Origin: Nevskia sp.
Lineage (GTDB): Bacteria > Pseudomonadota > Gammaproteobacteria > Nevskiales > Nevskiaceae
Assembly (NCBI GenBank): GCA_031291075.1
Contig: JARLJS010000210.1
Span: forward strand, 34,683 to 98,682
Reading direction: 5' to 3'
DNA length: 64,000 nucleotides
Part shown: positions 1 to 8,019 of the stretch, one piece after another
Layout of the letters: each line of letters starts with the position of its first letter
Position numbering within the stretch: position 1 is the stretch's first letter
Position numbers and translations under genes: made by a program
The notes under the pieces: generated by a model
What the model was told of the DNA's origin: nothing
The model's input: the letters and a program-made list of their open reading frames with translations, nothing else
Database searches by the model: none

Positions 1-456
1 TTCGGCGCCCACGTGGTGCTGTTCACCACCTCGCCGGGCAAGGCCGAGGACGCCCGCCGGCTGGGCGCCCACGAGGTGGTGATCTCCACCAGCAGGGACG
101 AGATGAAGCGCCACGCCCGCAGCTTCGATTTCATCCTCGACACGGTGGCGGCGCCCCACGACCTCAACGCCTACGTAAGCCTGCTCAAGCGCCAGGGCAC
201 CCTGACCCTGGTCGGCATGCCGGACAAGGACCCGGTGCTGAAGGCCGGCAACCTGATCTTCCAGCGCCGCCAGATCGCGGGCTCGCTGATCGGCGGCATC
301 AAGGAGACACAGGACATGCTCGACTACTGCGCCGCCCACAGCATCGTCTCCGACATCGAGTTGATCCCGATGCAGAAGATCAACGAGGCCTACGAGCGCA
401 TGCTGAAAAGCGACGTGAAATACCGCTTTGTCATCGACATGGCGTCGCTGCGGTAG
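1..456 (+). CDS. Zinc-type alcohol dehydrogenase, C-terminal part (5' end outside window)
   Basis: This is the last ~151 residues of a medium-chain zinc-dependent alcohol dehydrogenase of the YahK/cinnamyl-alcohol-dehydrogenase group, which reduces aldehydes with NADPH. The open frame continues to base 1 without a start, so the gene is cut by the window edge. What is visible is the second half of the Rossmann domain (LLKRQGTLTLVGMP) and the C-terminal part of the substrate domain, with the group-typical stretch GSLIGGIKETQDMLDYC and the ending YERMLKSDVKYRFVIDM, which closely resembles E. coli YahK. The zinc-ligand region lies upstream and cannot be checked. The next gene, fabH, converges on it with a 75-base gap. 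The family call is firm; the substrate is unknown. Confidence 0.9.
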   Translation, partial: FGAHVVLFTTSPGKAEDARRLGAHEVVISTSRDEMKRHARSFDFILDTVAAPHDLNAYVSLLKRQGTLTLVGMPDKDPVLKAGNLIFQRRQIAGSLIGGIKETQDMLDYCAAHSIVSDIELIPMQKINEAYERMLKSDVKYRFVIDMASLR

Positions 457-531
457 CCAAGCGCTTCCAGTCTCGAGAAGCGCGGCGTCCTGCGTGGGCA
501 CGGCCTTATGGCCTTTGCCCACCCTTGCCGC

Positions 532-1491
532 TCACCACCTCAGGACCAGGGTTCCCCAGGTCATGCCGCCGCCCACGCCCTGCAGCATGACCAGGTGCCC
601 CGGCTTGATGCGGTGGTCGCGCACCGCCGCATCCAGCGCCAGCGGCACCGACGCGGCCGAGGTGTTGCCGTGCCGCGCCACCGTGGTCACCACGCGCTCG
701 CGCGGCAGGCCGATCTTGTCGGCGATGGAGTTGATGATGCGGATATTGGCCTGGTGCGGCACGAACCAGTCGAGCTGCGCCGCGGTGTAGCCGCTCTGCT
801 TCAAGGCTTCCTCGGCGCTTTCGTCCAGCACGCGCACGGCCGTGCGGTACACGGCCTGCCCGTCCATCTCGAGGAACGGGTTGCCGCGGATCTGGCCATG
901 GCTGATGCCGCCGTCGACGCGCAGGATATGCGACAGGCTGCCGTCGGCATGCAGATTGCTGCTCAGGATGCCGGGCTCCTCGGAGCGGCGCAGCACCACC
1001 GCGCCGGCACCGTCGCCGAACAGCACGCAGGTGCGCCGGTCGTTCCAGTCGAGCAGGCGCGAGAAAACCTCCGCGCCCACCACCAGCGCACAACGGTGCT
1101 GGCCGCTGGTGATGAACAGGTTGGCCGTGCTGAGCGCGTACATGAAACCGGTGCAAACCGCCTGCACATCGAAGGCCGCGCCCTGCTTCACACCCAGCTT
1201 GGCCTGCAACAGGCAGGCGGTGGACGGGAAGATCATGTCCGGGGTGGTGGTGGCGACGATGATCAGGTCGATGTCGTCCGCCGTCACGGACGCGGACTCC
1301 ATCGCCCGCCGCGCCGCCTGCAGCGCGAGATCGCTGGTCATCTCGCCGTCGGCGGCGACATGGCGCGCCTCGATGCCGGTGCGCGACACGATCCACTCGT
1401 CGGTGGTGTCGATGCGCGCTTCGAGGTCGCGATTGGTGACGACACGTTCGGGCAGATAGCTGCCGGTGCCGAAAATTCTTGCGTAAGTCAT
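532..1491 (-). CDS. fabH: 3-oxoacyl-ACP synthase III (FabH)
   Basis: This enzyme condenses an acyl-CoA primer with malonyl-ACP to start type II fatty-acid synthesis in the cytoplasm. The 319-residue protein is full length for FabH. The catalytic triad is visible: Cys113 in AVCTGF, His246 in VPHQANIRI and Asn276 in RHGNTSAAS. The glycine-rich ending [15 protein letters not shown] is also typical. The gene stands alone here: no plsX, fabD, fabG or acpP flanks it, so it is not part of the usual fab cluster and could be a second FabH with its own primer preference (for example FabHB/FabY-like roles). The ATG at 1491 fits the family N-terminus, although no strong ribosome-binding site precedes it. 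Confidence 0.93.
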   Translation of the reverse strand: MTYARIFGTGSYLPERVVTNRDLEARIDTTDEWIVSRTGIEARHVAADGEMTSDLALQAARRAMESASVTADDIDLIIVATTTPDMIFPSTACLLQAKLGVKQGAAFDVQAVCTGFMYALSTANLFITSGQHRCALVVGAEVFSRLLDWNDRRTCVLFGDGAGAVVLRRSEEPGILSSNLHADGSLSHILRVDGGISHGQIRGNPFLEMDGQAVYRTAVRVLDESAEEALKQSGYTAAQLDWFVPHQANIRIINSIADKIGLPRERVVTTVARHGNTSAASVPLALDAAVRDHRIKPGHLVMLQGVGGGMTWGTLVLRW

Positions 1492-1571
1492 AGGGCCGGG
1501 AGCTTAACCCACGACCCCGGCCATACGCTTTAGAATGGCTCGCCCGATCACATCACGATGCGGAGGAATTC

Positions 1572-2075
1572 ATGATTACCATGTACCAGGCTTCGGTGCC
1601 GCCGCTGACGCGCGCGCTGACCAATCTGCGCGCCATCCTGAAAAAAGGCGCTGCCCACGCGGAAAGCCGCAAGTTCGAACCGGCGGTGTTGCTGGGAAGC
1701 CGCCTGGCGCCGGACATGTTTGCGCTGACGCGGCAGGTGCAGATCGCCGCCGACATGGCGAAGGGCTGCGCCGCGCGCCTGGCCGGGGTGGAGGCGCCGA
1801 AATACGAGGACAACGAGGCCACCTTCGCCGAACTCGACGCGCGCCTGGAAAAGACCCTGGCCTTCCTCAAGTCATTCAAGCCCGAGCAGATCGACGGCAG
1901 CGAGGAGCGCGCGATCACCCTGCCCACGCGCAACGGCACGCTGGAGTTCAAGGGCCAGGACTACCTGCTGTTCTTCGTGCTGCCCAACCTGCACTTCCAC
2001 AGCACCACCGCCTACGACATCCTGCGCCACAACGGCGTGGAGCTGGGCAAGATGGACTACATCGGCCCGCCCTGA
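1572..2075 (+). CDS. DUF1993 family protein (DinB-like four-helix fold)
   Basis: This 167-residue soluble protein begins MITMYQASVPPLTRAL and carries the DUF1993 signatures ALTNLRAILKKG, LAPDMFALTRQVQ and the C-terminal NLHFHSTTAYDILRHNG. The family is predicted to adopt the DinB/YfiT four-helix bundle. Its biochemical function is not established. A good ribosome-binding site (GGAGGAATTC) sits directly before the ATG. The HFH and RH histidines near the C-terminus are conserved in the family and could bind metal, which is inference. It is transcribed alone, divergent from fabH and convergent with the metallophosphoesterase. Confidence 0.85.
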   Translation: MITMYQASVPPLTRALTNLRAILKKGAAHAESRKFEPAVLLGSRLAPDMFALTRQVQIAADMAKGCAARLAGVEAPKYEDNEATFAELDARLEKTLAFLKSFKPEQIDGSEERAITLPTRNGTLEFKGQDYLLFFVLPNLHFHSTTAYDILRHNGVELGKMDYIGPP

Positions 2076-2080
2076 TCGAT

Positions 2081-2563
2081 TCAGCAGGGGAGCAGGTCGA
2101 GCAATTCCGCTTCGACCTGCTCCCCCGCGATACGCAGGCACGCTGCCGCCACCGGCAGACGGAAGCGGCGCGGCCCGGCACTGCCGGGATTGACGTACAA
2201 CACGCCGTCGCGGCGCTCCTGCGCCGGCCGATGGGAATGGCCGCTGACCACCACCTGGAAACCGGCCGCCGCGGGATCGAGATCGATCTCGTTGCGATCG
2301 TGGATCACGTAGATCAACACCCTGCCCGCCTGCAGCACCTCGCTGGCCGCGATCCCGGCATATGCCGACCCCTTGTCGTTATTGCCGCGCACCGCGGTGA
2401 CCGGTGCGATGCGCGCGAGCTGGTCGAGGATGGCCGGATCGCCGATGTCGCCCGCGTGCACGATGTAGTCGCTGCCGCGCAATGCCTGCATCGCCTCGGG
2501 GCGCAGCAGCCCGTGTGTGTCCGAGATCAGGCCGACGCGCAGCCCGGGCGACGTGGCGGCCAT
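2081..2563 (-). CDS. Metallophosphoesterase, YfcE/MJ0936 family
   Basis: This is a small calcineurin-like phosphodiesterase of 160 residues. It shows the metal-ligand motifs in order: SDTHG near the N-terminus, HAGDIGD, the central GNND, a histidine in YVIHD and SGHSH towards the end. Family members hydrolyse phosphodiesters in vitro; the natural substrate is usually unknown. The frame is open 39 bases further upstream, but ATG 2563 is preferred because it overlaps the stop of the upstream SH3-domain gene in a TGATG arrangement, which indicates translational coupling. It is the last gene of the three-gene operon 3725-2081. Confidence 0.87.
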   Translation of the reverse strand: MAATSPGLRVGLISDTHGLLRPEAMQALRGSDYIVHAGDIGDPAILDQLARIAPVTAVRGNNDKGSAYAGIAASEVLQAGRVLIYVIHDRNEIDLDPAAAGFQVVVSGHSHRPAQERRDGVLYVNPGSAGPRRFRLPVAAACLRIAGEQVEAELLDLLPC

Positions 2564-3189
2564 CAGAAATCGCTGCGCCGCCGCTTGCGGCCTCCCATCC
2601 ACGGCAACACCAGGCCAAGCAGCATGCCGCCGGCCACCAGCGCGGCTCCAGTCACCAGCGTGTCGCGCCGCGCCCTCTCGGCGTCAAACTTTTGTTCGAG
2701 CGCGCTGACCTGCCGCTCACGTTCGGCGATAGCGCTGCGCAGCTTGTCGTTTTCGCTGGCCATCTCCAGCGCCGGCCGCGCCTGGGCCAGTTGCTGCTGC
2801 GCCTGCTGCAGATCGTGCTGCAGCGACTGCGCCTGCGCGTGCGCCTGGTCGAGCTGCTGGCGCTGCTGGGTGAGCTGGTCCCGCGCCGCCGGCTGCGACG
2901 ACAGATAACGGGTCGCGATCCAGCCTTCGCGGCCGTCCGCGGTGCGGATGCGGGCAAAGCTGTCTGGGCCGAGCGATTCGAGCACGGCCACCGCGGTGCC
3001 GCTCCTGAGCGTGGCGACGGGCTCGGCGTCGTTGGTCGGACGCTGCCTGACGGTGACGTTGATCTCGTCCGAGATGTATCCCGGCCCGGCCGAGGCCGGC
3101 GCCGATAACAGCAGCGCGGCGGAAAACAGGACCAGGCCCGGCCATCCTCCCAGACCGGTTACGCCGCGCCACGCTCGTGGCCGAATCAC
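2563..3189 (-). CDS. SH3-domain / coiled-coil membrane protein (TIGR04211-like)
   Basis: This 208-residue protein has an N-terminal signal/membrane segment (residues ~14-34), a bacterial SH3 domain from GYISDEINVTVRQRP to GWIATRYLSSQ (~36-100), a Gln-rich coiled coil (~105-175) and a C-terminal transmembrane helix followed by the basic tail GGRKRRRSDF. This order matches the TIGR04211 family (E. coli YgiM-like), periplasmic proteins anchored at the C-terminus. SH3b domains often bind peptidoglycan peptides. The start is GTG 3189, whose last bases overlap the TGA of the upstream barrel gene (GTGA, 3186-3189). The function is unproven; a role in envelope maintenance is inferred from domains and operon partners. 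Confidence 0.85.
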   Translation of the reverse strand: MIRPRAWRGVTGLGGWPGLVLFSAALLLSAPASAGPGYISDEINVTVRQRPTNDAEPVATLRSGTAVAVLESLGPDSFARIRTADGREGWIATRYLSSQPAARDQLTQQRQQLDQAHAQAQSLQHDLQQAQQQLAQARPALEMASENDKLRSAIAERERQVSALEQKFDAERARRDTLVTGAALVAGGMLLGLVLPWMGGRKRRRSDF

Positions 3190-3725
3190 CGGCCAGGACC
3201 GAACTGGTAGCGCAGACCAACCTCGTAACGTTGCTCGTCGCCGCCCTGGATCGCGCCCTGCAGATCCAGGTGGGGCGCCAGGGCGACCAGCGCGTTGAGC
3301 CGCACCGAGACCTGGTCGTCACTGAACAAATGGACGTAGCGCAGCTCGGGCGCAAGCTCGAGCGCGCTGTTCGCCTGCCAGCGCAGGCCGCCGCGGAAGC
3401 CAACGCCGGTGTCGCTATCGTCATGACGGTCCGCGTGCTCCAGGGTGGCGCCGCCAAAAAGGTCCAGCCCGCGCTGGATCGAAGCGTGGAAGATCGCTCC
3501 GACGTCGAACTGGTCGAGATTGTCGGTGCCCGTGTATTCGCCGACGAGGGCCAACGGCACGCTGTTCAGGTCGAAGGAACCGGCGATGCGGCCGCCGGCA
3601 CCGCTGCGGCCGTAGTCGTGCCGGTCGATGAAACCGCCCTCGAGATACGTGTAGTCGGCCGCCGCGGCAACCGCGGGCAGCAGGCCGGCGGCCGCAAGCG
3701 CAGCCAATGACGCCTTCGTCTTCAT
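3186..3725 (-). CDS. Small outer-membrane beta-barrel protein
   Basis: This 179-residue precursor has a clear signal peptide (MKTKASLAALAAAGLLPAVAAA, cut near residue 22) followed by alternating amphipathic beta strands. It begins YTYLEGGFIDRHDYG and ends with the aromatic outer-membrane signature YEVGLRYQF plus a short tail. The layout resembles small Ax21/OmpX-type eight-stranded barrels; the exact family is not certain. GGAGG seven bases before ATG 3725 decides the start. It is the first gene of an operon with the SH3 protein and the metallophosphoesterase. About 130 bases upstream lies a GTTCAG-N5-GTTCAG direct repeat with a -10 at the right distance, suggesting control by a PhoP-type regulator. 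Confidence 0.82.
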   Translation of the reverse strand: MKTKASLAALAAAGLLPAVAAAADYTYLEGGFIDRHDYGRSGAGGRIAGSFDLNSVPLALVGEYTGTDNLDQFDVGAIFHASIQRGLDLFGGATLEHADRHDDSDTGVGFRGGLRWQANSALELAPELRYVHLFSDDQVSVRLNALVALAPHLDLQGAIQGGDEQRYEVGLRYQFGPGR

Positions 3726-3840
3726 GGTGGTGAAGCCTCCATTGCTTGGAATTTCTTGGATGCACGCGGCGGCAACGGCCACCCGTGAGCCCGCCGCCGG
3801 CCACCGCAAGGTTGACCGCGCGGCCGGCGTGGAGGTTCCG

Positions 3841-3874
3841 AGGATGGAGGCACGAAGCTGAACGGATTCTGAAC
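3841..3874 (-). promoter_or_regulatory. PhoP-type direct-repeat promoter for the barrel operon
   Basis: Read on the minus strand, GTTCAG-AATCC-GTTCAG (3874-3858) is followed after exactly 11 bases by CATCCT (3846-3841), a possible -10. This is the spacing known for class II PhoP promoters of enterobacteria, where the box replaces the -35. The same arrangement occurs at 56587-56620. Regulator identity is inference. Confidence 0.5.
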
Positions 3875-3901
3875 GCGACCCGCCGGGATCCGGGTGCGGG
3901 C

Positions 3902-4327
3902 TTACTTTTCGAGCTGACGATAGCGCTCGTTGATGGTGCGGGTGAGCGCCAGCAGGTCGCTGGCCGAGTGACGGTAGGTCTGCGTCATCTCCTGGGTCGG
4001 GTTCAAGGGATTGTTGTCGAAGCCCGCGAACAGGCCGCCCAGAGCGGCCAGGTAGTTGTCGACAGCGCGTCCGCGGTTGTAGCGCGCCCAGTAGAGATTG
4101 ATGTCGCGCTCGCATTCGAACTGCTGCATGCGCTGCCCGATGCTGGCCGCGGAGCATGTGGCCACCGCCTGGCTCAGGAGGTCGAGCTCCGCGTGCGTCG
4201 CTGCGCCAACGTCCTTTTGCACTTTTTTGAACAGCTCGGCATCGTTGAGCGTGGCCAGGGCATCCGCCGCCGCGGCGAAGCTCAGGCTCAGGCAAAGCGC
4301 GGCGCAGATGGTCTTCAATCCGGACAT
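3902..4327 (-). CDS. Hypothetical secreted protein
   Basis: This 141-residue protein begins with a signal peptide (MSGLKTICAALCLSLSFAAAADA). The mature part is mostly helical and contains two cysteines, in VATCSAAS and FECERD, that could form a disulfide, followed by INLYWARYNRGRAVDNYL and a C-terminal helix TINERYRQLEK. No known family is recognised. The frame is open to an ATG ten codons upstream, but ATG 4327 is preferred because GGAG lies six bases before it and the signal peptide then starts normally. It is monocistronic and lies between the barrel operon promoter and the SET-domain gene. It probably acts in the periplasm. Confidence 0.75.
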   Translation of the reverse strand: MSGLKTICAALCLSLSFAAAADALATLNDAELFKKVQKDVGAATHAELDLLSQAVATCSAASIGQRMQQFECERDINLYWARYNRGRAVDNYLAALGGLFAGFDNNPLNPTQEMTQTYRHSASDLLALTRTINERYRQLEK

Positions 4328-4471
4328 GACGGCTCCTGCGATGAACGTGGATGCCATAGCCTAACCCATGGCGCGGCGTCTACAGGCCCGCTCCTCGTTG
4401 CGGCCAGGGTGGTCGGTGGGCGAGAATATTGCGAGGCAAATGCCCCGTATCAACTTCCCGTCGATTCACCG

Positions 4472-4951
4472 ATGTCTCGCTCCCTAGTCGTCCGTCGTTC
4501 CCCCATCCACGGCAATGGCGTCTTTGCGGCCAAGGACATTCCTGCCGGCAAGAGCCTGATCGAATACCGCGGCCGGCTGCTGCGCCACGCCGTGGCCGAC
4601 CGCCGCTATTGCGACAACGTCGAGAGCGGGCACACCTTCCTGTTCGTGCTCAACGACCGCTACGTCATCGACGGCAGCGAGGGCGGCAATTCCGCGCGCT
4701 GGATCAACCACAGCTGCGCCCCGAACTGCGAGCCCGTGCTGCTGGAAAGCAAGGACGGCGATCCGGCCCGCGACCGGCTGTTCATCGAAACACTACGGCC
4801 GGTCAAGGCGGGCGAGGAACTGACCTACGACTACGGCATCGAGCTGGATGTGCGCCACACCGCGCGCCTGAAGCAGCTCTGGGCCTGCCGCTGCGGCGCA
4901 CCGAACTGCAGCGGCACCCTGCTCAAGCCCAAGCGCGGCGGGCCGAAGTAG
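4472..4951 (+). CDS. SET-domain protein-lysine methyltransferase
   Basis: This 159-residue protein is essentially a bare SET domain with a post-SET motif. Visible signatures are SPIHGNGVFAAKDI, YRGRLLR, the pseudoknot motif NSARWINHSCAPNCEP, GEELTYDYG with the catalytic tyrosine, and the zinc-binding post-SET cysteines CRCGAPNCSGTL at residues ~138-150. SET proteins transfer a methyl group from S-adenosylmethionine to lysine. Bacterial members of this size occur in several proteobacteria, and their substrates are mostly unknown. The start at 4472 gives the normal N-terminus; the frame is open upstream but without family similarity. Its 3' end overlaps the convergent hydrolase gene by 29 bases. 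No nucleoid-protein gene is adjacent, although a Lys-rich H1-like peptide is encoded at 11.3 kb. Confidence 0.9.
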   Translation: MSRSLVVRRSPIHGNGVFAAKDIPAGKSLIEYRGRLLRHAVADRRYCDNVESGHTFLFVLNDRYVIDGSEGGNSARWINHSCAPNCEPVLLESKDGDPARDRLFIETLRPVKAGEELTYDYGIELDVRHTARLKQLWACRCGAPNCSGTLLKPKRGGPK

Positions 4952-5873
4952 CTGCCACATCAGGACGCAGCTGCCCGCCGGCGGCGCGCTCGGCTTCCTG
5001 CACATGCTTGACGATGAGCTTGCCCAGGCGAGGCAGCAACGGCGCGGGCAGATCGTGTCCCATGCCGGAAATCACTTCGAGCACGGCGCCGCGGATGTGC
5101 CGGGCCAGCTCGTAAGCCGCGGCGACCGGGACCAGGGGGTCGGCCGCGCCATGGATCACCAGCACCGGCACCGCGATCCGCTTGAGCAGCGGCACGCGGC
5201 TGCGCGCCGCCATCACTGCCAGCGTCTGACGTGCCAGCCCGCGCGGATGCAGGCAGCGCGCGTGGTCGCGCTCCACCATGGCGCGCAGGGTCGCCTCGTC
5301 GGCACGGTAGGCAGGGCTGCCGATCAGCCGCCAAGTGTCCATGGAATGCCGCACCAGGCTCTCGCGGTCCAGGCGCTTGGGCCGCTGGGTCAGGCGCAGC
5401 CGGAGTTTGAGGCTGGGCTGCGGCAGGCGGCGGTTGCCGCTGGTGGTCATGATGGCGACGAAACTGCGCACCCGCGCCGGGTAGCGCGCGGCCAGGATCT
5501 GCCCGATCATGCCGCCCATGGACAGGCCGACGATGTGGGTCGAATCGATGCCGAGGGCGTCGAGCAGGCCGAGCGCGTCGGCGGCCATGTCGTCCAGGCT
5601 GTAGCCGGACTGCACCGGCAGCCGCAGCATGTAGCGCAGGCCGGCGCGCTTGAGGTCCGGCTTGCCGGCGCTTTCGATCTTGCTGGAAAGGCCAACGTCG
5701 CGGTTGTCGTAGCGGATCACGTAGAAACCGGCGGCGGCCAGCATTTCACACAGCGGCGCCGGCCACAGCACAAGCTGGGCGCCGAGCCCCATGATCAGCA
5801 GGATGGCGGGACGGGCGGGATCGCCGAAAGTTTCGTATTCGATCTGGATGCCGTTGGCGCGGGCCTGGGGCAT
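4923..5873 (-). CDS. Alpha/beta-fold hydrolase
   Basis: This 316-residue hydrolase resembles the aclacinomycin-methylesterase/haloalkane-dehalogenase-like branch of alpha/beta hydrolases. It has the oxyanion-hole region [10 protein letters not shown], the DNRDVGLSS motif, the nucleophile elbow GLSMGG, an acid in HGAADPLVP and the catalytic histidine in GMGHDLP. No signal peptide is seen, so it is cytoplasmic. The ATG at 5873 is chosen because GAGGAG precedes it and [17 protein letters not shown] matches the family beginning; an open extension upstream is ignored. The last ~35 residues (after KHVQEAERA) are low-complexity and overlap the end of the SET gene. The substrate is unknown. Confidence 0.88.
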   Translation of the reverse strand: MPQARANGIQIEYETFGDPARPAILLIMGLGAQLVLWPAPLCEMLAAAGFYVIRYDNRDVGLSSKIESAGKPDLKRAGLRYMLRLPVQSGYSLDDMAADALGLLDALGIDSTHIVGLSMGGMIGQILAARYPARVRSFVAIMTTSGNRRLPQPSLKLRLRLTQRPKRLDRESLVRHSMDTWRLIGSPAYRADEATLRAMVERDHARCLHPRGLARQTLAVMAARSRVPLLKRIAVPVLVIHGAADPLVPVAAAYELARHIRGAVLEVISGMGHDLPAPLLPRLGKLIVKHVQEAERAAGGQLRPDVAATSARRAWA

Positions 5874-5974
5874 GGGGATTCTCCTCGACCGGCGGAATCG
5901 TGGGTTGCCCGCCTTGCCCGGGATTGTTGCACAGCCCGGCACATCAACGGAACGCCGATATGCGAGCATGGCGC

Positions 5975-6673
5975 ATGCGGCTGAACAAGTTCATCAGCGA
6001 AACCGGCGTCTGCTCGCGCCGCGAGGCCGACGCCTGGATCGAGCAGGGCCGCGTCAGCGTCAACGGCCAACTCGCCGGCCTGGGCACGCAGGTCGCCGCC
6101 GGCGACGACGTGCGGGTCGACGGCCGCCCGGTGGGGAGCAGGAAAAAAGGGGTCTATATCGCGCTCAACAAGCCGGTGGGGATCACCTGCACCACCGAGC
6201 GGCACGTACGCGGCAATATCGTCGACTTCGTCAACCATCCGCTGCGGATCTTCCCTATCGGCCGGCTCGACAAGGATTCCGAGGGCCTGATCCTGCTCAC
6301 CAACGACGGCGACATCGTCAACGAGATCCTGCGGGTGGAGAACAACCACGAAAAGGAATACCTGGTGACGGTGGACAAGCCGCCGACCGCCGAATTCCTG
6401 GCCGGGATGGCGGCCGGAGTCCACCTGCCGGGGCTGGCGGTGACGACGCGGCCGTGCCGCACCGAGCGGCTCGGCGGCCATCGCTTCCGCATCGTGCTGA
6501 CCCAGGGCCTGAACCGCCAGATCCGGCGCATGTGCGAAGCGTTTGGCTACGAGGTGCGACGGCTGCAGCGGGTGCGCGTGGTCAACATCCGGCTGGGCAG
6601 CCTCAAGCCGGGCGCCTGGCGCGAGCTCAGCGCCGACGAGCTGCGCGGGCTGCTGCCGGAGAGGGAGTGGTAG
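5975..6673 (+). CDS. rluF: 23S rRNA pseudouridine2604 synthase RluF
   Basis: RluF isomerises uridine 2604 of 23S rRNA to pseudouridine. The 232-residue protein has an N-terminal S4 RNA-binding domain ([24 protein letters not shown]) and a catalytic domain with the aspartate-containing motif [18 protein letters not shown], the stretch [12 protein letters not shown] and [21 protein letters not shown]. These match RluF specifically rather than RsuA, RluB or RluE. It lacks the long basic tail of E. coli RluF (290 residues). The start is ATG 5975; ATG 5960 is possible and would add five residues. It lies divergent from the hydrolase at 5873 and convergent with the serine hydrolase at 6729. Confidence 0.92.
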   Translation: MRLNKFISETGVCSRREADAWIEQGRVSVNGQLAGLGTQVAAGDDVRVDGRPVGSRKKGVYIALNKPVGITCTTERHVRGNIVDFVNHPLRIFPIGRLDKDSEGLILLTNDGDIVNEILRVENNHEKEYLVTVDKPPTAEFLAGMAAGVHLPGLAVTTRPCRTERLGGHRFRIVLTQGLNRQIRRMCEAFGYEVRRLQRVRVVNIRLGSLKPGAWRELSADELRGLLPEREW

Positions 6674-6728
6674 GCCAGCCGCGTCCCGGCGCGACAAACG
6701 CCAGGCGCAGTAGTTTTCGAGATGGGTT

Positions 6729-7976
6729 CTATTCGCAGCGGCGGGCGATGGTGCCCAGCAGACGCCCCAACGCCACCAGGTGACCACCCAGGATCGCCTT
6801 GCCGGTGGTCAGCAGGGCCGCCGAAATCTCGCGCTGTGGATCGGCCCAGCCCAGGATGTTGATGAAGCCGAGGTGGCCGAAAGCCTGCGCCGTATTCGGC
6901 CCATACAACCCGACCGGGGCGGCGCCCAGCATCATGCCCTCGCTGTAGCGCATCGGCACCATCAGCATGCGGTCCACCGACATGCGGCCACGCGGACGCA
7001 CGGCACGCGCCACCGTCTCCGGCTTGAGGACGCGCTTGCCTTGCCACAGGCCGCCGTCGAGCAGCATCTGGAAGAAGCGCGACAGTTCGTCAGCCGTGGC
7101 GTAGATGTTGCCGGCGGGGATCACCGCGCTCATGAAGGTTTCGGAATTGGAGGCGGCGACCACCTCGTCGAACGGCGCCTGCAGGGCACGCTCGATCAGC
7201 CTGGAGATCGGAAAGCGCACCGGCGGGCCGGCGACGTAGTTGAGCGCCACCTCGCCGCGGTGCTCGGGCGGCAGGCCGTAGGTGAAATGGCGCATGCCCA
7301 GCGGCCGGCGGATGTGGCGGTCGAGGTAGTCGCGGATGGATGCCCCGGTGACGCGCTGCAGGATCTCGGCCAGCACGAAGCCGCCGGTGATGGCGTGATA
7401 AGCCAGCTGCCGGCTGTGGGTCTGCGGTGCGTGGCAGATCAGGTCGATGACCCGGTCCCAATCGTTCAGCAACTCGATCTTGCGTTGCGCCTTGGGCAGG
7501 CCGATGGTGGGAAAGCCGCCGCGGTGCGACAGGGTGTCCGACACGGTGATGTCGGCCTTGCCGTGGCGGGCGAATTCCGGGATGTAGTGGCTGACCCGCT
7601 GGTCGAGGTCGACGCCGCCTTCCTCCGCCAGCTTGTGGATCAGGATGGCCGTCACCGCCTTGGACGCGGAGAACAGGCAGATAGGCAGGCTCGGGGTCAG
7701 CAGCACCTTGCGGGCGCCGGGCGGATCCAGCGGGCCGCCGCCGCGCACGCAGCCGATGCTACGGTCGAAGATCACGCGGCCGCGGCGGCGCAGGCAGAAC
7801 CCCAGCCCCGGATAAGCCCCGGAGCTGTACAGTTCCTTCACCCCGTCCCAGATCTCGTGCGCGTCTTCCGCCGCCAGTCCCGCCCTGGGCGGAAAGGTCT
7901 CGACATCGTGGTCGATCGTGATCAGCGCGCGCAGGTCACGCGCATGCACCTGGCTGCGCCGCTGGAACACCGGCAT
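6729..7976 (-). CDS. Serine hydrolase, beta-lactamase-like (class C fold)
   Basis: This 415-residue protein belongs to the beta-lactamase-related serine hydrolases (esterases and penicillin-binding-protein-like enzymes). The nucleophile motif SxxK is seen as SASK in LFSASKAVTAIL (residue ~115), a tyrosine motif as YHAITGGFVLAEIL, and a third box around AFGHLGFINILGWAD. There is no signal peptide, which argues for an intracellular esterase or carboxyl-esterase rather than a true antibiotic-hydrolysing beta-lactamase. ATG 7976 is the first in-frame start compatible with the family. The desaturase gene ends 43 bases upstream on the same strand, so the two may be co-transcribed. The substrate is unknown. 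Confidence 0.85.
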   Translation of the reverse strand: MPVFQRRSQVHARDLRALITIDHDVETFPPRAGLAAEDAHEIWDGVKELYSSGAYPGLGFCLRRRGRVIFDRSIGCVRGGGPLDPPGARKVLLTPSLPICLFSASKAVTAILIHKLAEEGGVDLDQRVSHYIPEFARHGKADITVSDTLSHRGGFPTIGLPKAQRKIELLNDWDRVIDLICHAPQTHSRQLAYHAITGGFVLAEILQRVTGASIRDYLDRHIRRPLGMRHFTYGLPPEHRGEVALNYVAGPPVRFPISRLIERALQAPFDEVVAASNSETFMSAVIPAGNIYATADELSRFFQMLLDGGLWQGKRVLKPETVARAVRPRGRMSVDRMLMVPMRYSEGMMLGAAPVGLYGPNTAQAFGHLGFINILGWADPQREISAALLTTGKAILGGHLVALGRLLGTIARRCE

Positions 7977-8019
7977 GACGAATCGAGCCTTGACCCTGCC
8001 GCGCGCCGGTCGGTACGGC

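Noticed and set aside
6729..7976. Antibiotic-resistance beta-lactamase
   Set aside because: There is no signal peptide and the second motif is not the usual YxN; an intracellular esterase is more likely.
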